A stretch of 39,280 nt of DNA from Betaproteobacteria bacterium (GTDB lineage Bacteria; Pseudomonadota; Gammaproteobacteria; Burkholderiales; SG8-39): the NCBI GenBank assembly GCA_019237595.1, contig JAFAGU010000053.1:1-39280 (forward strand), given 5' to 3'. Each line of letters starts with the position of its first letter. Positions within the stretch are counted from its first letter, which is position 1. Under the pieces are notes generated by a model, which ran no database searches, was not told where the DNA came from, and was given only the letters and a program-made list of their open reading frames with translations. Positions 18,827 to 28,184 of the stretch are shown here, piece by piece. The translations under genes and the position numbers were made by a program.

Positions 18827-20278
18827 ATGCGGCGGTGCATCGCCGGCGCGATGCTAGTGCTTGCTCACCTGACGGCTTGGGCGCAGCTCCCGGGCACCGT
18901 ACTGCAGGGACTGCGGGACGCCGGTATTCCGGCCGGCAACGTCTCGGCGATCGTGCAAAGAGCCGGCAGCGACGTTCCCGTTCTCGCTTATCGCACCGAA
19001 GTTCCGGTCAACCCGGCTTCGGTGATGAAGCTCGTGACGACCTACGCGGCGCTCGAGCTCCTGGGGCCGGCCTACCGGTGGAAAACGGAGGTCTACCAGG
19101 CCGGCGAGACGCTCTACCTGCGCGGCACGGGGGATCCGAAGCTCAACTACGAGAGCTTCTGGATGCTGCTGCGCGCGCTCCGCGGCCGGGGTCTCAAGGA
19201 CCTGCGCGGAGACATCGTGCTCGATCGCAGCTTTTTCGGCCCGGTTGCGGACGGACGGATCGACGACGAGGCGTTCCGCCCCTACAACGTCACGCCGGAC
19301 GCCCTGCTCGTGAATTTCAAGTCGCTGCGCTTCACGTTCCTTCCCGATTCCACTTCCGTGCGCATCTACGCCGAGCCGGGATTGCCGGGACTCGAGCTCG
19401 TGAACGGGCTCAAGCTCGCAAACGGAGCCTGCCCGGACGGGCGCGCTTTCCGGGACCTGATCGGCGCCCAATTCCAGTCGCAGCCGCCGCGCGCGGCGTT
19501 CATGGGCGCATATCCCCTCTCCTGCGGCGAGAAGGAGCTCAACGTCGCGCTCCACACCCCGGCGGATTATGTGGAGGGGATGATCCGGCAGCTCTGGAGC
19601 GAGCTCGGCGGGAAGTGGGAAGACGGCAACGGCCGGCCCGGCCGCGTCCGCGAGGGCACCGTGCCGCCGGGCGCCACACTTTTATATGCTCATGAGTCTG
19701 AGCCGCTCGCCGAGATCGTGCGCGACATCAACAAGTTCTCGAACAACGTCATGGCTCGGCAGCTCTTCCTCACGCTCGCCGCCGAGCTCGGCGGCCCGCC
19801 GGCGCGGCCCGAAAATGCGATGCAGGCGATCCGGCAGTGGCTCTCGCGCAAGGGCCTTTCGATTCCGGAGCTCGCGATGGAAAACGGCTCCGGGCTCTCG
19901 CGCAACGAGCGCATCAGCGTGCGAAGCCTCGCCGCGCTCCTGCAGGCGGCGTGGAAGAGCCAGGTGATGCCGGAGTTCATCGCGTCGCTGCCCATCGTTG
20001 CCGCGGACGGTACGATGAAGAAGCGGCTCCAAAGCGAGCCGGTCGCCGGCCAGGCGCACATCAAGACGGGCCTCCTTCACGATGCGCGGGCGGTGGCGGG
20101 CTACGTGCTCGACCGCAACGGCAACCGCGAGATCGTCGCCATGGTGATCAACGACCCCCGCGCTCCGGAAGGGCAGGCGGCGCTCGATGCCCTGGTCGAG
20201 TGGGCCTATTCCCAGCCGCCTATAGCCCCAGCTCCGACCAAAGCGCGTCCACGCGGCGCTTTACCTCGGCATCCATGA
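18827..20278 (+). CDS. dacB: D-alanyl-D-alanine carboxypeptidase/endopeptidase, PBP4 family
   Basis: 483 aa. A signal peptide ([20 protein letters not shown]) sends it to the periplasm. Penicillin-binding motifs: S65-V-M-K68 with nucleophilic serine, S305-N-N307 and K413-T-G. PBP4-type class C enzymes trim or cleave peptidoglycan cross-links. ATG 18827 is used because it starts the signal peptide and has GGGGA upstream; an in-frame start at 18782 lies inside CIRCE. The gene may be under the same operator. The last 59 bp overlap ubiD tail to tail, encoding a Pro/Arg-rich tail. Confidence 0.93.
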   Translation: MRRCIAGAMLVLAHLTAWAQLPGTVLQGLRDAGIPAGNVSAIVQRAGSDVPVLAYRTEVPVNPASVMKLVTTYAALELLGPAYRWKTEVYQAGETLYLRGTGDPKLNYESFWMLLRALRGRGLKDLRGDIVLDRSFFGPVADGRIDDEAFRPYNVTPDALLVNFKSLRFTFLPDSTSVRIYAEPGLPGLELVNGLKLANGACPDGRAFRDLIGAQFQSQPPRAAFMGAYPLSCGEKELNVALHTPADYVEGMIRQLWSELGGKWEDGNGRPGRVREGTVPPGATLLYAHESEPLAEIVRDINKFSNNVMARQLFLTLAAELGGPPARPENAMQAIRQWLSRKGLSIPELAMENGSGLSRNERISVRSLAALLQAAWKSQVMPEFIASLPIVAADGTMKKRLQSEPVAGQAHIKTGLLHDARAVAGYVLDRNGNREIVAMVINDPRAPEGQAALDALVEWAYSQPPIAPAPTKARPRGALPRHP

Positions 20279-21677
20279 CGATCGGCCGCCCCCAGCGGCG
20301 GCTCGTCTCGCCCGGCCACTTGCTCGTCGCGTCGATGCCCATCTTCGAGCCCAGCCCGGAGACAGGGCTCGCGAAATCGAGGTAGTCGATCGGCGTGTTC
20401 TCGGCGAGCAGCGTGTCCCGCGCCGGATCGACCCGCGTGCTGAGCGCCCAGACGACTTCCTTCCAGTCGCGCACGTCCACGTCGTCGTCGCAGACGACGA
20501 TGAACTTGGTGTACATGAATTGGCGGAGGTAGCTCCAGACGCCGAACATCACGCGCTTGGCGTGGCCGGGATACTGCTTGCGCATGCTCACGACCGCCAT
20601 GCGGTACGAGCAGGCTTCCGCCGGCAGGTAGAAGTCGACGATCTCGGGGAACTGCTTGCGGATGAGCGGGACGAATACTTCGTTCAGCGCGATGCCGAGC
20701 ATCGCCGGCTCGTCGGGCGGCTTTCCGGTGTACGTCGAGTGATAGATCGGCGAGCGGCGCATCGTGATGCGATCGATCGTGAGAACGGGGAACCGCTCCG
20801 CCTCGTTGTAGTAGCCCGTGTGGTCGCCGAAAGGTCCCTCTTCCGCGGTTTCCCGGCCGATGGATCCCTCGAGGACGATCTCCGCGCTCGCCGGTACTTG
20901 GAGCTCGTTCGTAAGGCATTGGACGAGCTCGGTGCGCGCGCCACGCAGCAGCCCGGCAAACTGGTACTCGCCCAGCGTGTCCGGCACGGGCGTCACGGCA
21001 GCGAGGATCGTCGCCGGGTCGGCACCAATGGCGACCGACACCGGGAAAGGCGCCTCGGAAATCGCGCAGTGGTCGCGGTAGTCGAGCGCTCCGCCGCGGT
21101 GCGCGAGCCAGCGCATGATGACGCGGTTCGGCCCGATCACCTGCTGGCGATAGATGCCGAGGTTCTGGCGCTTCTTGTGGGGCCCGCGCGTCACCGTGAG
21201 ACCCCAGGTGATGAGCGGCCCGGCGTCCTGCGGCCAGCAGGTCTGGATCGGCAGCCGCCCGAGGTCGACGTCCTTGCCTTCCCAGACGACTTCCTGGCAG
21301 GGCGCATCGCGGCGCTCGCGCGGCGCCATGTTGAGCGCCTGCTTGAGGAGCGGAAACTTCTCCCATAAGTCGCCCCATCCCTGGGGCGGCTCGGGCTCGC
21401 GCAGGCGCGCGAGGAGCCCCCCGACTTCCCGCAGCTTCATCGTGTCGTCCACTCCCATCGCCGCCGCGATGCGAGGAAGCGAGCCAAAGAGATTGCCGAG
21501 GACGGGGATCCGGTAGCCCGCAGGTTGTTCGAAGACGAGCGCCGGCCCGCCGGCGCGCAGCACCCGGTCGCAGATCTCGGTCATCTCGAGGCGCGGCGAT
21601 ACCGGTGCGGCGATGCGCTTCAGCTCGCCGCGCGCTTCGAGCTGCGACAGGAACTCCCGCAGGTCGGCGTAGCTCAT
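20220..21677 (-). CDS. ubiD: 4-hydroxy-3-polyprenylbenzoate decarboxylase
   Basis: Prenylated-FMN-dependent decarboxylase of ubiquinone synthesis, acting after UbiA. 485 aa, full length. Typical segments: [20 protein letters not shown] at the start, [56 protein letters not shown] and [23 protein letters not shown] 21677 matches the family N-terminus and overlaps the upstream gene's stop (ATGA). A UbiX flavin prenyltransferase, which makes its cofactor, is not in the window. Confidence 0.96.
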   Translation of the reverse strand: MSYADLREFLSQLEARGELKRIAAPVSPRLEMTEICDRVLRAGGPALVFEQPAGYRIPVLGNLFGSLPRIAAAMGVDDTMKLREVGGLLARLREPEPPQGWGDLWEKFPLLKQALNMAPRERRDAPCQEVVWEGKDVDLGRLPIQTCWPQDAGPLITWGLTVTRGPHKKRQNLGIYRQQVIGPNRVIMRWLAHRGGALDYRDHCAISEAPFPVSVAIGADPATILAAVTPVPDTLGEYQFAGLLRGARTELVQCLTNELQVPASAEIVLEGSIGRETAEEGPFGDHTGYYNEAERFPVLTIDRITMRRSPIYHSTYTGKPPDEPAMLGIALNEVFVPLIRKQFPEIVDFYLPAEACSYRMAVVSMRKQYPGHAKRVMFGVWSYLRQFMYTKFIVVCDDDVDVRDWKEVVWALSTRVDPARDTLLAENTPIDYLDFASPVSGLGSKMGIDATSKWPGETSRRWGRPIVMDAEVKRRVDALWSELGL

Positions 21678-22207
21678 CGCTCGAGCGCCGCGAGGCTCTC
21701 GGCAAGCCGCTCGGCGAAGTCCATGAGGAGCCGGTCGCGTCCCCGAGCCCTGTACGAGCGCTCGCCTCCGGCGAAGACGACGGTGAGCGTCGTGCCGCCG
21801 ATCCATCCCAGCGCGCAGAGCGCAGCTCCGCCGGCCGCCGCAGCGGCGGCAGCAAAAGGCAGGATCGCCGCCAGCGCCTCGACGAAGCGGAAGAAGCCGG
21901 CGAGCGCGGAAGCCACGCCGCTCGACTGGCCCGCCACTTCCTGCGCCGCCTGGCCCGCGAGCGAGCCGAGCGGCCCGCTGATGCCGAGCAGGAAGAGGGC
22001 ACCCAGCACGAGCGCAATCCCCCAGCCGAGGCGCCTCGCGTCGCGCTCGTACTCCACGCGGACTGCGGAGAGCGCCGACAAGGGAAGCGTCTCGACATGC
22101 GAGGCGCCGCGATGCACGAGCGAGCGCGGCTGCAGGGCGAGCGCCGTCCCGCGCAGCTCGCCGCTGCGGAATTCGAAGCGCGTGAGACCAGCGCCTATAT
22201 CGTTCAC
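21674..22207 (-). CDS. uncharacterised membrane protein between ubiA and ubiD
   Basis: 177 aa, function not recognised. GTG start at 22207 overlaps the ubiA stop (GTGA), and the TGA overlaps the ubiD ATG (ATGA), so it is tightly embedded. The first ~65 residues look like a beta-rich domain ([36 protein letters not shown]), followed by a membrane segment ([19 protein letters not shown]), a helical stretch, a second hydrophobic Ala-rich segment and a strand-rich C-terminus ([18 protein letters not shown]). The pattern recalls small PH-like-domain membrane proteins but this is weak. A role linked to quinone synthesis is suggested only by position. Confidence 0.75.
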   Translation of the reverse strand: MNDIGAGLTRFEFRSGELRGTALALQPRSLVHRGASHVETLPLSALSAVRVEYERDARRLGWGIALVLGALFLLGISGPLGSLAGQAAQEVAGQSSGVASALAGFFRFVEALAAILPFAAAAAAAGGAALCALGWIGGTTLTVVFAGGERSYRARGRDRLLMDFAERLAESLAALER

Positions 22208-23091
22208 GCGGCGCGTGCCACGAGGAAGCTCGAGGCGATGCCGGCGAAGACCGCCACGCCGACCCAGTTGTTGTGCATGAAGGCCCTGAAGCAGCCCGCT
22301 CGCGAGCGGCTGCGGATGAGCCGCCAATGATAGACCATCAGTCCGCCGGCGAGCCCGAGTCCCGCGTGATAAGGCCAAGAGAGCTGCAGCCGTGCGCCGA
22401 GCCAGGAGAGCAGACCGAGCATGAGCGCATAGCTTCCCATCACCGCGGCGACGTCCCACCTGCCGAGCGTGAGGGCGGACGTGCGCAAGCCGAGCTTCGC
22501 GTCGTCTTCGCGGTCGACCATCGCGTACTCCGTGTCATAGGCGAAGGAATAGCAGACGTTCGCTGCGAGCAGGATCCAGCACTCCGCCGGCAGCCGGTCC
22601 AGCACGGCGGCATAGGCCATCGGGATGCCGAAGCCGAACGCAATGCCGAGGTAGGCCTGCGGAAAGGCGAACCAGCGCTTCGCAAACGGATAGGAAGCGG
22701 CGATCGCAAGGCCGAGGAAGGAAAGCGCGATTGCGAGCCGGTTGAGGAAGAGGACGAGCGCGAAGCCCAGCAGCGATAGCACCGCCGCGACCGCCAGCGC
22801 CTCGCCCGGCCGGATCTCCCGCGCGGCTAGCGGCCGCCCGCGCGTGCGCTCGACATGCGCATCGAAGTTCCGGTCGGCGTAGTCGTTCATGGCGCAGCCC
22901 GCCGAGCGCATGACGAAAGTGCCGACGACGAAGATCGCCAGATGATCGAGGCGCGGCCGCCCGCCGGAGGCGAGCCAGAGCGCCCAAAGCGTGGGCCAGA
23001 GAAGGAGGAGCGCCCCAATCGGCTTGTCGAGCCGCACCAGGCGCTCGTACGCATCCAGTCGTTGCAGGACGAGGGCGAGGTCGATCTTCAT
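22204..23091 (-). CDS. ubiA: 4-hydroxybenzoate octaprenyltransferase
   Basis: Integral membrane prenyltransferase attaching the polyprenyl tail to 4-hydroxybenzoate. 295 aa with about eight to nine membrane segments. Both Asp-rich diphosphate/Mg sites are intact: NDYADRNFD at 69-77 and [16 protein letters not shown] at 186-201. ATG 23091 chosen ([12 protein letters not shown]); longer frames run into recG. It starts 4 bp after the recG stop. Confidence 0.96.
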   Translation of the reverse strand: MKIDLALVLQRLDAYERLVRLDKPIGALLLLWPTLWALWLASGGRPRLDHLAIFVVGTFVMRSAGCAMNDYADRNFDAHVERTRGRPLAAREIRPGEALAVAAVLSLLGFALVLFLNRLAIALSFLGLAIAASYPFAKRWFAFPQAYLGIAFGFGIPMAYAAVLDRLPAECWILLAANVCYSFAYDTEYAMVDREDDAKLGLRTSALTLGRWDVAAVMGSYALMLGLLSWLGARLQLSWPYHAGLGLAGGLMVYHWRLIRSRSRAGCFRAFMHNNWVGVAVFAGIASSFLVARAA

Positions 23092-23095
23092 TCGC

Positions 23096-25165
23096 TCACG
23101 CGGAGAGCAGCTCCGCGCGCGAGGCGAGCCAGCGCGCAGCGTGCCGCGCGGCCGCCTGCGGCTCGGACTCGAGGAGCTCGGCCGCGGCAGCGCGCGCCGC
23201 GTCCACGAGCTCCGCATCGCGCTCGAGGTCGGCAAAGCGCAGGAGCGGCGCGCCGCTCTGGCGCTCGCCAAGGTATTCGCCCGGCCCGCGGAGCTTAAGG
23301 TCGAGCCGCGCGATCTCGAAGCCGTCGCTGTTCTCGTACATGACTCGCAGCCGCTCGCGGCCTGCGCTCGAGAGCGCCTGCTCGAAGAGGAGGATGCATA
23401 CGCTCTCGCGCGCACCGCGGCCGACTCGCCCGCGCAGCTGGTGGAGTTGCGCGAGGCCGAAGCGCTCGGCGCTCTCGATCACCATGAGCGAAGCGTTCGG
23501 GACATCGACGCCGACCTCGATCACGGTCGTGCAGACGAGAAGCTGGATCTCGCCGGCCGCGAACGCCTTCATGGTCGCCGCCTTTTCCGCTTGCGCCAGG
23601 CGTCCGTGCAGGAGCCCCACGCCGATGCCGCGCAGCTCGGCGGCGAGCTTCGCGTGCGTATCGATCGCGGTCTGCGCGCCCTCCCTCGACTCCTCCACCA
23701 CCGGGCATACCCAATAGGCCTGCTGGCCTTCCGCGCACGCTTCGCGGATGCGCTCGAGCACCTCGGCGCGGCGCGATGCCGAAACGAGGCGCGTCGCCAC
23801 GGGCTTTCGGCCTGGCGGCAGCTCGTCCAGCGTGGAAACGTCGAGGTCCGCGTAATACGTCATGGAGAGGGTGCGCGGGATCGGCGTCGCGCTCATCATG
23901 AGCTGGTGGGGAACGACGGGTTGGGGAAGCCCGGCCGCGCGATGCGTTCCCTTGCGCCGGAGCGTCACGCGCTGCTCGACGCCGAAGCGGTGCTGCTCGT
24001 CGACGATGGCGAGCCCCAGGCGGGCGAAGTCGACGCCTTCCTGGACGAGCGCATGCGTGCCGATGACGACCTGCGCGGCGCCGGAACGGATGTCCTCGAG
24101 GACGGACTTCTTTTCCGCCTTCGCGAGGCCGCCGTGGAGCCAGGCAACCCGGACCTCGCCGGGAACCGCGGCTTCCAGCCACTGCCGGAACTTGCGGTAA
24201 TGCTGCTCGGAGAGGATTTCCGTGGGCGCCATGAGCGCCGCCTGCCAGCGTGCATCCACGGCGGTGAGGCAGGCGAGCGCCGCCACGATGGTCTTCCCGC
24301 TTCCGACGTCGCCCTGGAGCAGGCGCTGCATCGGATGCGGCGTGGCAAGGTCGGCGAGCACCTCGTCCAATGCGCGCGTCTGCGCGCTCGTGAGCCGGAA
24401 CGGGAGCCGCGCGAGGAAGCGCCCCACGAGCGGGCCACGCGAAGGAAGCGGCGGCGCGCTACGCGAGCGGCGCTCGCGGTATGCGAACCGCATGGAGAGC
24501 TGCTGGGCGAGGAGCTCGTCGAACTTCATGCGCCGCCACGCGGGGTGCGTGCGCTCGGCGAGGGCGGAGAGATCGACGCCCGGCGCCGGGCGATGGAGCG
24601 CCGACACGCTCTCGGCGAATCCCGCGAGGTGGTAGCGGGCACGCAGCCACGCCGGCAGCGAATCTGCCAGCGCGCCCTCGTCGAGCGCCTCGAGCACGCG
24701 CGCGCGGATCGCCGCCTGCGAGACGCCGGCGGTCGTCGAGTAGACCGGAGTAAGAGTCGAGGGAAGGGGTTCGCCCGCGCGCACGAGGCGGTAGCGCGGG
24801 TGGGCCATCTCCGCACCGAACCAGCCGCCGCGCACCTCGCCGTAGGCGCGCACCAGGAGCCCCTCCTCCACGCCGCGCTGAAACTGCCGCAGCTGGCTGC
24901 CGTAGAAGTTGAAGAAGCGCAGCACCAGCCCTTCGGCGTGGACGACGAGCTGGCGGCGAGGGCGATAGGCGATTTCGGCGCGCTGCAGCTTCGCCTCGAC
25001 GAGCACCGGCTTGCCGGCGGGCGCATCGGCTGGCGCGACGAGCGCCGTCTCGTCCTCATAGCGAAGCGGCAGGTGCAGCACGAAATCCATGCGGGAGCGC
25101 AGCCCGAGCTTCTGGAGCTTGCGCGCGAGCGCGTCGCCGCGCCGCGGCTCCCGCGCCGCGCTCAC
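23096..25165 (-). CDS. recG: ATP-dependent DNA helicase RecG
   Basis: Branch-migration helicase that remodels stalled replication forks and Holliday junctions. 689 aa, full length. N-terminal wedge/OB domain ([26 protein letters not shown]), Walker [14 protein letters not shown] at 285-297, [34 protein letters not shown], and the C-terminal RecG motif [15 protein letters not shown] start at 25165 overlaps the ridA stop as GTGA. Confidence 0.98.
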   Translation of the reverse strand: MSAAREPRRGDALARKLQKLGLRSRMDFVLHLPLRYEDETALVAPADAPAGKPVLVEAKLQRAEIAYRPRRQLVVHAEGLVLRFFNFYGSQLRQFQRGVEEGLLVRAYGEVRGGWFGAEMAHPRYRLVRAGEPLPSTLTPVYSTTAGVSQAAIRARVLEALDEGALADSLPAWLRARYHLAGFAESVSALHRPAPGVDLSALAERTHPAWRRMKFDELLAQQLSMRFAYRERRSRSAPPLPSRGPLVGRFLARLPFRLTSAQTRALDEVLADLATPHPMQRLLQGDVGSGKTIVAALACLTAVDARWQAALMAPTEILSEQHYRKFRQWLEAAVPGEVRVAWLHGGLAKAEKKSVLEDIRSGAAQVVIGTHALVQEGVDFARLGLAIVDEQHRFGVEQRVTLRRKGTHRAAGLPQPVVPHQLMMSATPIPRTLSMTYYADLDVSTLDELPPGRKPVATRLVSASRRAEVLERIREACAEGQQAYWVCPVVEESREGAQTAIDTHAKLAAELRGIGVGLLHGRLAQAEKAATMKAFAAGEIQLLVCTTVIEVGVDVPNASLMVIESAERFGLAQLHQLRGRVGRGARESVCILLFEQALSSAGRERLRVMYENSDGFEIARLDLKLRGPGEYLGERQSGAPLLRFADLERDAELVDAARAAAAELLESEPQAAARHAARWLASRAELLSA

Positions 25166-25539
25166 CCGGCGTGGAGGATCGCGTCGATCTCCACGAGCGC
25201 GCCGCGCGGCAAGCCGGCCACGCCGACTGCGGCCCTCGCGGGATAGGGCTCCCGGACGTACTGCGCCATGATCTCGTTCACGCGAGCGAAATGCGCGAGG
25301 TCCGTGAGATAGACTGTCATGCGCACGGCCCGGTCGAGGCCGAGGCCCGCGGCATCGGCCACCGCGGCGAGGTTGCGGAAAACACGGTGCGTCTGCGCCT
25401 CGATGCCCTCGGCGAGCTGCATGCTCGCCGGATCGAGCCCGATCTGTCCCGACAGGTAGACCGTGTCTCCGGCGCGCACCGCCTGGGAATAGGTGCCGAT
25501 CGCGGCGGGCGCGTCCTTGCTCTGGATGACCGTCTTCAT
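25162..25539 (-). CDS. ridA: RidA family enamine/imine deaminase
   Basis: 125 aa. Hydrolyses reactive 2-aminoacrylate-type enamines to the keto acid. [38 protein letters not shown] and the catalytic-Arg region [21 protein letters not shown] are all present. No Shine-Dalgarno precedes the ATG; the TAAGAT hexamer at 25552-25547 predicts RNA starting about one base before the ATG. It is first in the ridA-recG-ubiA-unknown-ubiD run, where all junctions are overlaps or a 4-bp gap. Confidence 0.95.
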   Translation of the reverse strand: MKTVIQSKDAPAAIGTYSQAVRAGDTVYLSGQIGLDPASMQLAEGIEAQTHRVFRNLAAVADAAGLGLDRAVRMTVYLTDLAHFARVNEIMAQYVREPYPARAAVGVAGLPRGALVEIDAILHAG

Positions 25540-25546
25540 GGCGGGT

Positions 25547-25552
25547 ATCTTA
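25547..25552 (-). promoter_or_regulatory. -10-like hexamer of ridA
   Basis: TAAGAT on the minus strand, with +1 predicted at 25540 and the ATG at 25539, leaving no room for a ribosome-binding site. No clear -35. Confidence 0.4.
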
Positions 25553-25580
25553 GCTCAACGCTTTCGGAGCGCTCCGCCGC

Positions 25581-25904
25581 ATGGCCACCCTGGAAAACCT
25601 CGAGAAGCTCGTCGGCACGCCGCGCGACGGCGCGCTCCTGCGCTATTCGCTCGGCGTCGAATACCTGAAGCGCGGCGACGCGTCGCGCGCAATCGCTTCG
25701 CTGCGGGCCGCCGTCGAGCGAGATCCGGGCTACTCGGCCGCCTGGAAGTTCCTCGCTCGGGCGCTCGAGTCGAGCGGCGAGGAAAGCGCCGCGCTGGAAG
25801 CCTACGAGCGCGGAATCGCCGCGGCGCACGCCAAAGGCGACAAGCAGGCCGAAAAGGAAATGACCGTCTTCGCGCGCCGGATCGCGAAGAAGCTCGCCGG
25901 CTAG
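25581..25904 (+). CDS. small TPR-repeat protein
   Basis: 107 aa, all helical. It has two to three TPR units: LLRYSLGVEYLKRGDASRAIASLRAAVERDPG, split here as helix A/B pairs, then AAWKFLARALESSGEESAALEAY and AHAKGDKQAEKEM. No signal peptide, so probably a cytoplasmic protein-protein adaptor. It stands between ridA (divergent) and a lone receiver (convergent, shared CTAG stop). Partner unknown. Confidence 0.88.
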   Translation: MATLENLEKLVGTPRDGALLRYSLGVEYLKRGDASRAIASLRAAVERDPGYSAAWKFLARALESSGEESAALEAYERGIAAAHAKGDKQAEKEMTVFARRIAKKLAG

Positions 25905-26290
25905 CCGCCGGGGAAAAGCTGGGGCAGCACTTCGGCGAGGCCGGTGACGAAAGCCTCCTTGCCGATCAGCGCATCGGCACCCGCGGCTCGCGCCTGTGCT
26001 CGCGTCTCCTCGGCATGGAAAAGCGCGAGCGCGATGATCGCGGGCGGGCGGGGCGAGGATTTCAGGCGCCGCACGAGCTCGAGGCCGCGACTGGGCATGA
26101 GCCCTAGGTCCAGGAGCAGGAGGTCTGGCGTGGCCGACTCCACGAGGACGAGCGCATCGAGCGCGTTGTTCGCCGTGCCGGCCAACTCGAATCCGGGCAG
26201 GCTCGCGATGTAGTTCGCCGCCGCCGCCAGGAAGGCGGGGCTGTCGTCGGCGATGGCGACTCGGCGGCTCAAGGCAACGGGGAAACCCAT
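25901..26290 (-). CDS. single-domain response regulator (CheY-like receiver)
   Basis: 129 aa with only a receiver domain. Acidic pair in IADDSP, phospho-acceptor D61 in LLLLDLGLMPSRG and K111 in LIGKEAF are present. The usual Thr/Ser after the fourth strand is replaced by Ala (IIALALFHAEE), so output switching may differ. It lies 84 bp downstream of a NarL-type pair on the same strand and might be a phosphate sink for that kinase; this is positional inference. Confidence 0.88.
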   Translation of the reverse strand: MGFPVALSRRVAIADDSPAFLAAAANYIASLPGFELAGTANNALDALVLVESATPDLLLLDLGLMPSRGLELVRRLKSSPRPPAIIALALFHAEETRAQARAAGADALIGKEAFVTGLAEVLPQLFPGG

Positions 26291-26374
26291 GCCGCGAGGG
26301 TAAGTCTGGAGCCGGCGCGGCGGTATCAGGGCATCCCCGAAACGACCCCGGGGAATTCCTGAATCGAGCCCCGG

Positions 26375-27022
26375 TCAGCCGTCCGGCGGGACGAGGCCCG
26401 TGCGCAGCGCGTAGCGCACCAGGCCCGCGACGTCTCGGATGTTCAGCCGCTCCATGATCTGCGCCCGGTGAGTCTCCACCGTCTTCACCGACAGCTTCAG
26501 CTCGTAGGCGATCTCCTTGGTACTGCGGCCGCGCGCCACGAGCTGCAGCACTTCGCGCTGGCGCGCGGTGAGCGTGTCCCCGCCGGCCGCCTCGCCGCCC
26601 ACTCGCTGCACGTAGCCCTCCACCACCTGCCTCGAGACGGCGGGGCTGAACCAGCTCTCGCCCCGCATCACGCTGCGCAGGGCGAGCTCGAGCTCGCCGG
26701 TCGCGGCGTCCTTGAGGAGATAGCCGACGGCTCCGGCGCGCAGCGCCTGGAGCACGTACTCCTCGCCGGCATGCATGGAAAGGATGATCACGCTCACGCC
26801 GGCCTGGCGCTCGCGCATGCGCGCCGCAGCGTCCAGCCCGCTCATTCCCCGCATGGCGATGTCCATGAGCACGACATCGGGCTTCTCGCGCTCCGCGAGC
26901 TCGAGCGCTTCCTCGCCGCTCGCCGCCTCGCCGACCACTTCGACGCCGGCCATGGTGCCGAGGAGCGAGCGCATTCCGGCGCGGACGAGCGCATGGTCGT
27001 CTGCGAGCACCACCCTGATCAT
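26375..27022 (-). CDS. NarL/FixJ-type response regulator (second pair)
   Basis: 215 aa. Receiver with LADDHALVRAG, D54 in VLMDIAMRGMSG (Arg where Pro is usual) and YLLKDAA; LuxR helix-turn-helix with LTARQREVLQLVARGRSTKE and LSVKTVETHRAQIM. ATG start at 27022 overlaps the kinase stop as ATGA. Same architecture as the regulator at 11215-11853 but only moderately similar. Confidence 0.93.
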   Translation of the reverse strand: MIRVVLADDHALVRAGMRSLLGTMAGVEVVGEAASGEEALELAEREKPDVVLMDIAMRGMSGLDAAARMRERQAGVSVIILSMHAGEEYVLQALRAGAVGYLLKDAATGELELALRSVMRGESWFSPAVSRQVVEGYVQRVGGEAAGGDTLTARQREVLQLVARGRSTKEIAYELKLSVKTVETHRAQIMERLNIRDVAGLVRYALRTGLVPPDG

Positions 27023-28110
27023 GGGATCGATCCTCCTTCGAGCGGGAATGTTGCCAGCAATGTGGTGCCCTCGCGCGGTGCGCTGCGAAGCTCCAGCTTG
27101 CCGCCTTCCAGCGCCGTGCGCTCTTCCATGCTGAGCAGTCCGACGCTCGCGCCGCTCGCCGCCCGACGTCGCGCGGCGTCGAGGTCGAAGCCGCGCCCGT
27201 CGTCGCGCACTGAGAGGACGAGCGTCCCGGCGCCGCCTTGCACCGACACGGAGAGGTTGCGCGCCCCGGCGTGGCGCAGCACGTTCGTGATGGCCTCCTG
27301 CGCGATGCGGAAGCAGGCGCTCTCGACCTCGGGCGCAAGCTCTTCGGGCACCGCATCCGCGTCAAAGTGCGGGGTCAGGCCGCCGAGCTTCGCCTGCGCA
27401 TCGACATGCGAGCGAAGCGCCGCGACGAGCCCGAGGTCGTCGAGCTGGAGCGGGCGCAAGTTCAGCGAAAGCTGGCGCACGCGCTCGAGCGCGTGCTGCG
27501 TGGTCTCGATGCACGCCTGCACCTGCGCGGGCGCCGCGGCCGCCCCGGAGCGGCCGAGCGATTCCAGCTGGATCTTGAGCGCGGTGAGCGCCTGGCCGAT
27601 GTCGTCGTGCAGGTCTCGGGCGAGCGAGCGCCGCTCCGCCTCCTGCACCTCGAGCAGGCGGCGCGAGAGCGCGCGCAGGCGCTCCTGCGACTGCTCGAGG
27701 GCGCGGCTCGTCGCGAGGTGGCGCTCGCGCTCGCGCCGCTCGCCGAGCGCGCGGCGAACCGCAGGCGCGAGCCGCGCGAGGCCGTGCTTGAGGATGTAGT
27801 CCGTCGCGCCGGCGCGCAGCGCCTCGACGGCCCGCTCCTCGCCCAACGCCCCGGAGACCAGGATGAAAGGCACCAGTGGATCGGTGCGTCGCACGAAGGC
27901 GAGCGCATCCAGGCCCGTATAGCCGGGCAGCGAATAGTCCGCGAGCACGAGGTCGAAGCGGCCGGCGGCGAAGGCGGCCTCGAAAGCCGCGCGGCCAGTC
28001 GCGAGGATCGGCGCGCAACGCAAGCCTCCCTCGGCGAGCGCCGCGACGGCGAGCTCCGCGTCGGTCGCCTGGTCTTCGAGGACGAGCGTGCGCAGCGCCT
28101 CGGGGTTCAT
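27019..28110 (-). CDS. receiver-histidine kinase hybrid (REC-HisKA_3-HATPase)
   Basis: 363 aa, cytoplasmic. The receiver comes first (about 6-120; LVLEDQATDAEL, D58 in LADYSLPGYTG, YILKHGL), then HisKA_3 with H168 in RRSLARDLHDDIGQALTAL, then HATPase with EAITNVLRHAGARNL, VRDDGRGF and ASVGLLSMEERT. A receiver in front of the kinase, with no sensory domain, implies its input is phosphotransfer from another kinase. ATG 28110 chosen on homology; longer frames extend into the topoisomerase promoter region. Confidence 0.9.
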   Translation of the reverse strand: MNPEALRTLVLEDQATDAELAVAALAEGGLRCAPILATGRAAFEAAFAAGRFDLVLADYSLPGYTGLDALAFVRRTDPLVPFILVSGALGEERAVEALRAGATDYILKHGLARLAPAVRRALGERRERERHLATSRALEQSQERLRALSRRLLEVQEAERRSLARDLHDDIGQALTALKIQLESLGRSGAAAAPAQVQACIETTQHALERVRQLSLNLRPLQLDDLGLVAALRSHVDAQAKLGGLTPHFDADAVPEELAPEVESACFRIAQEAITNVLRHAGARNLSVSVQGGAGTLVLSVRDDGRGFDLDAARRRAASGASVGLLSMEERTALEGGKLELRSAPREGTTLLATFPLEGGSIP

Positions 28111-28184
28111 GCGGACAGGTCGGGAGGCATTGGCGTCAATTCTGCCAAATCCCCCCGGCATGGCGCTTGCGTGGCGCGCCCGCC

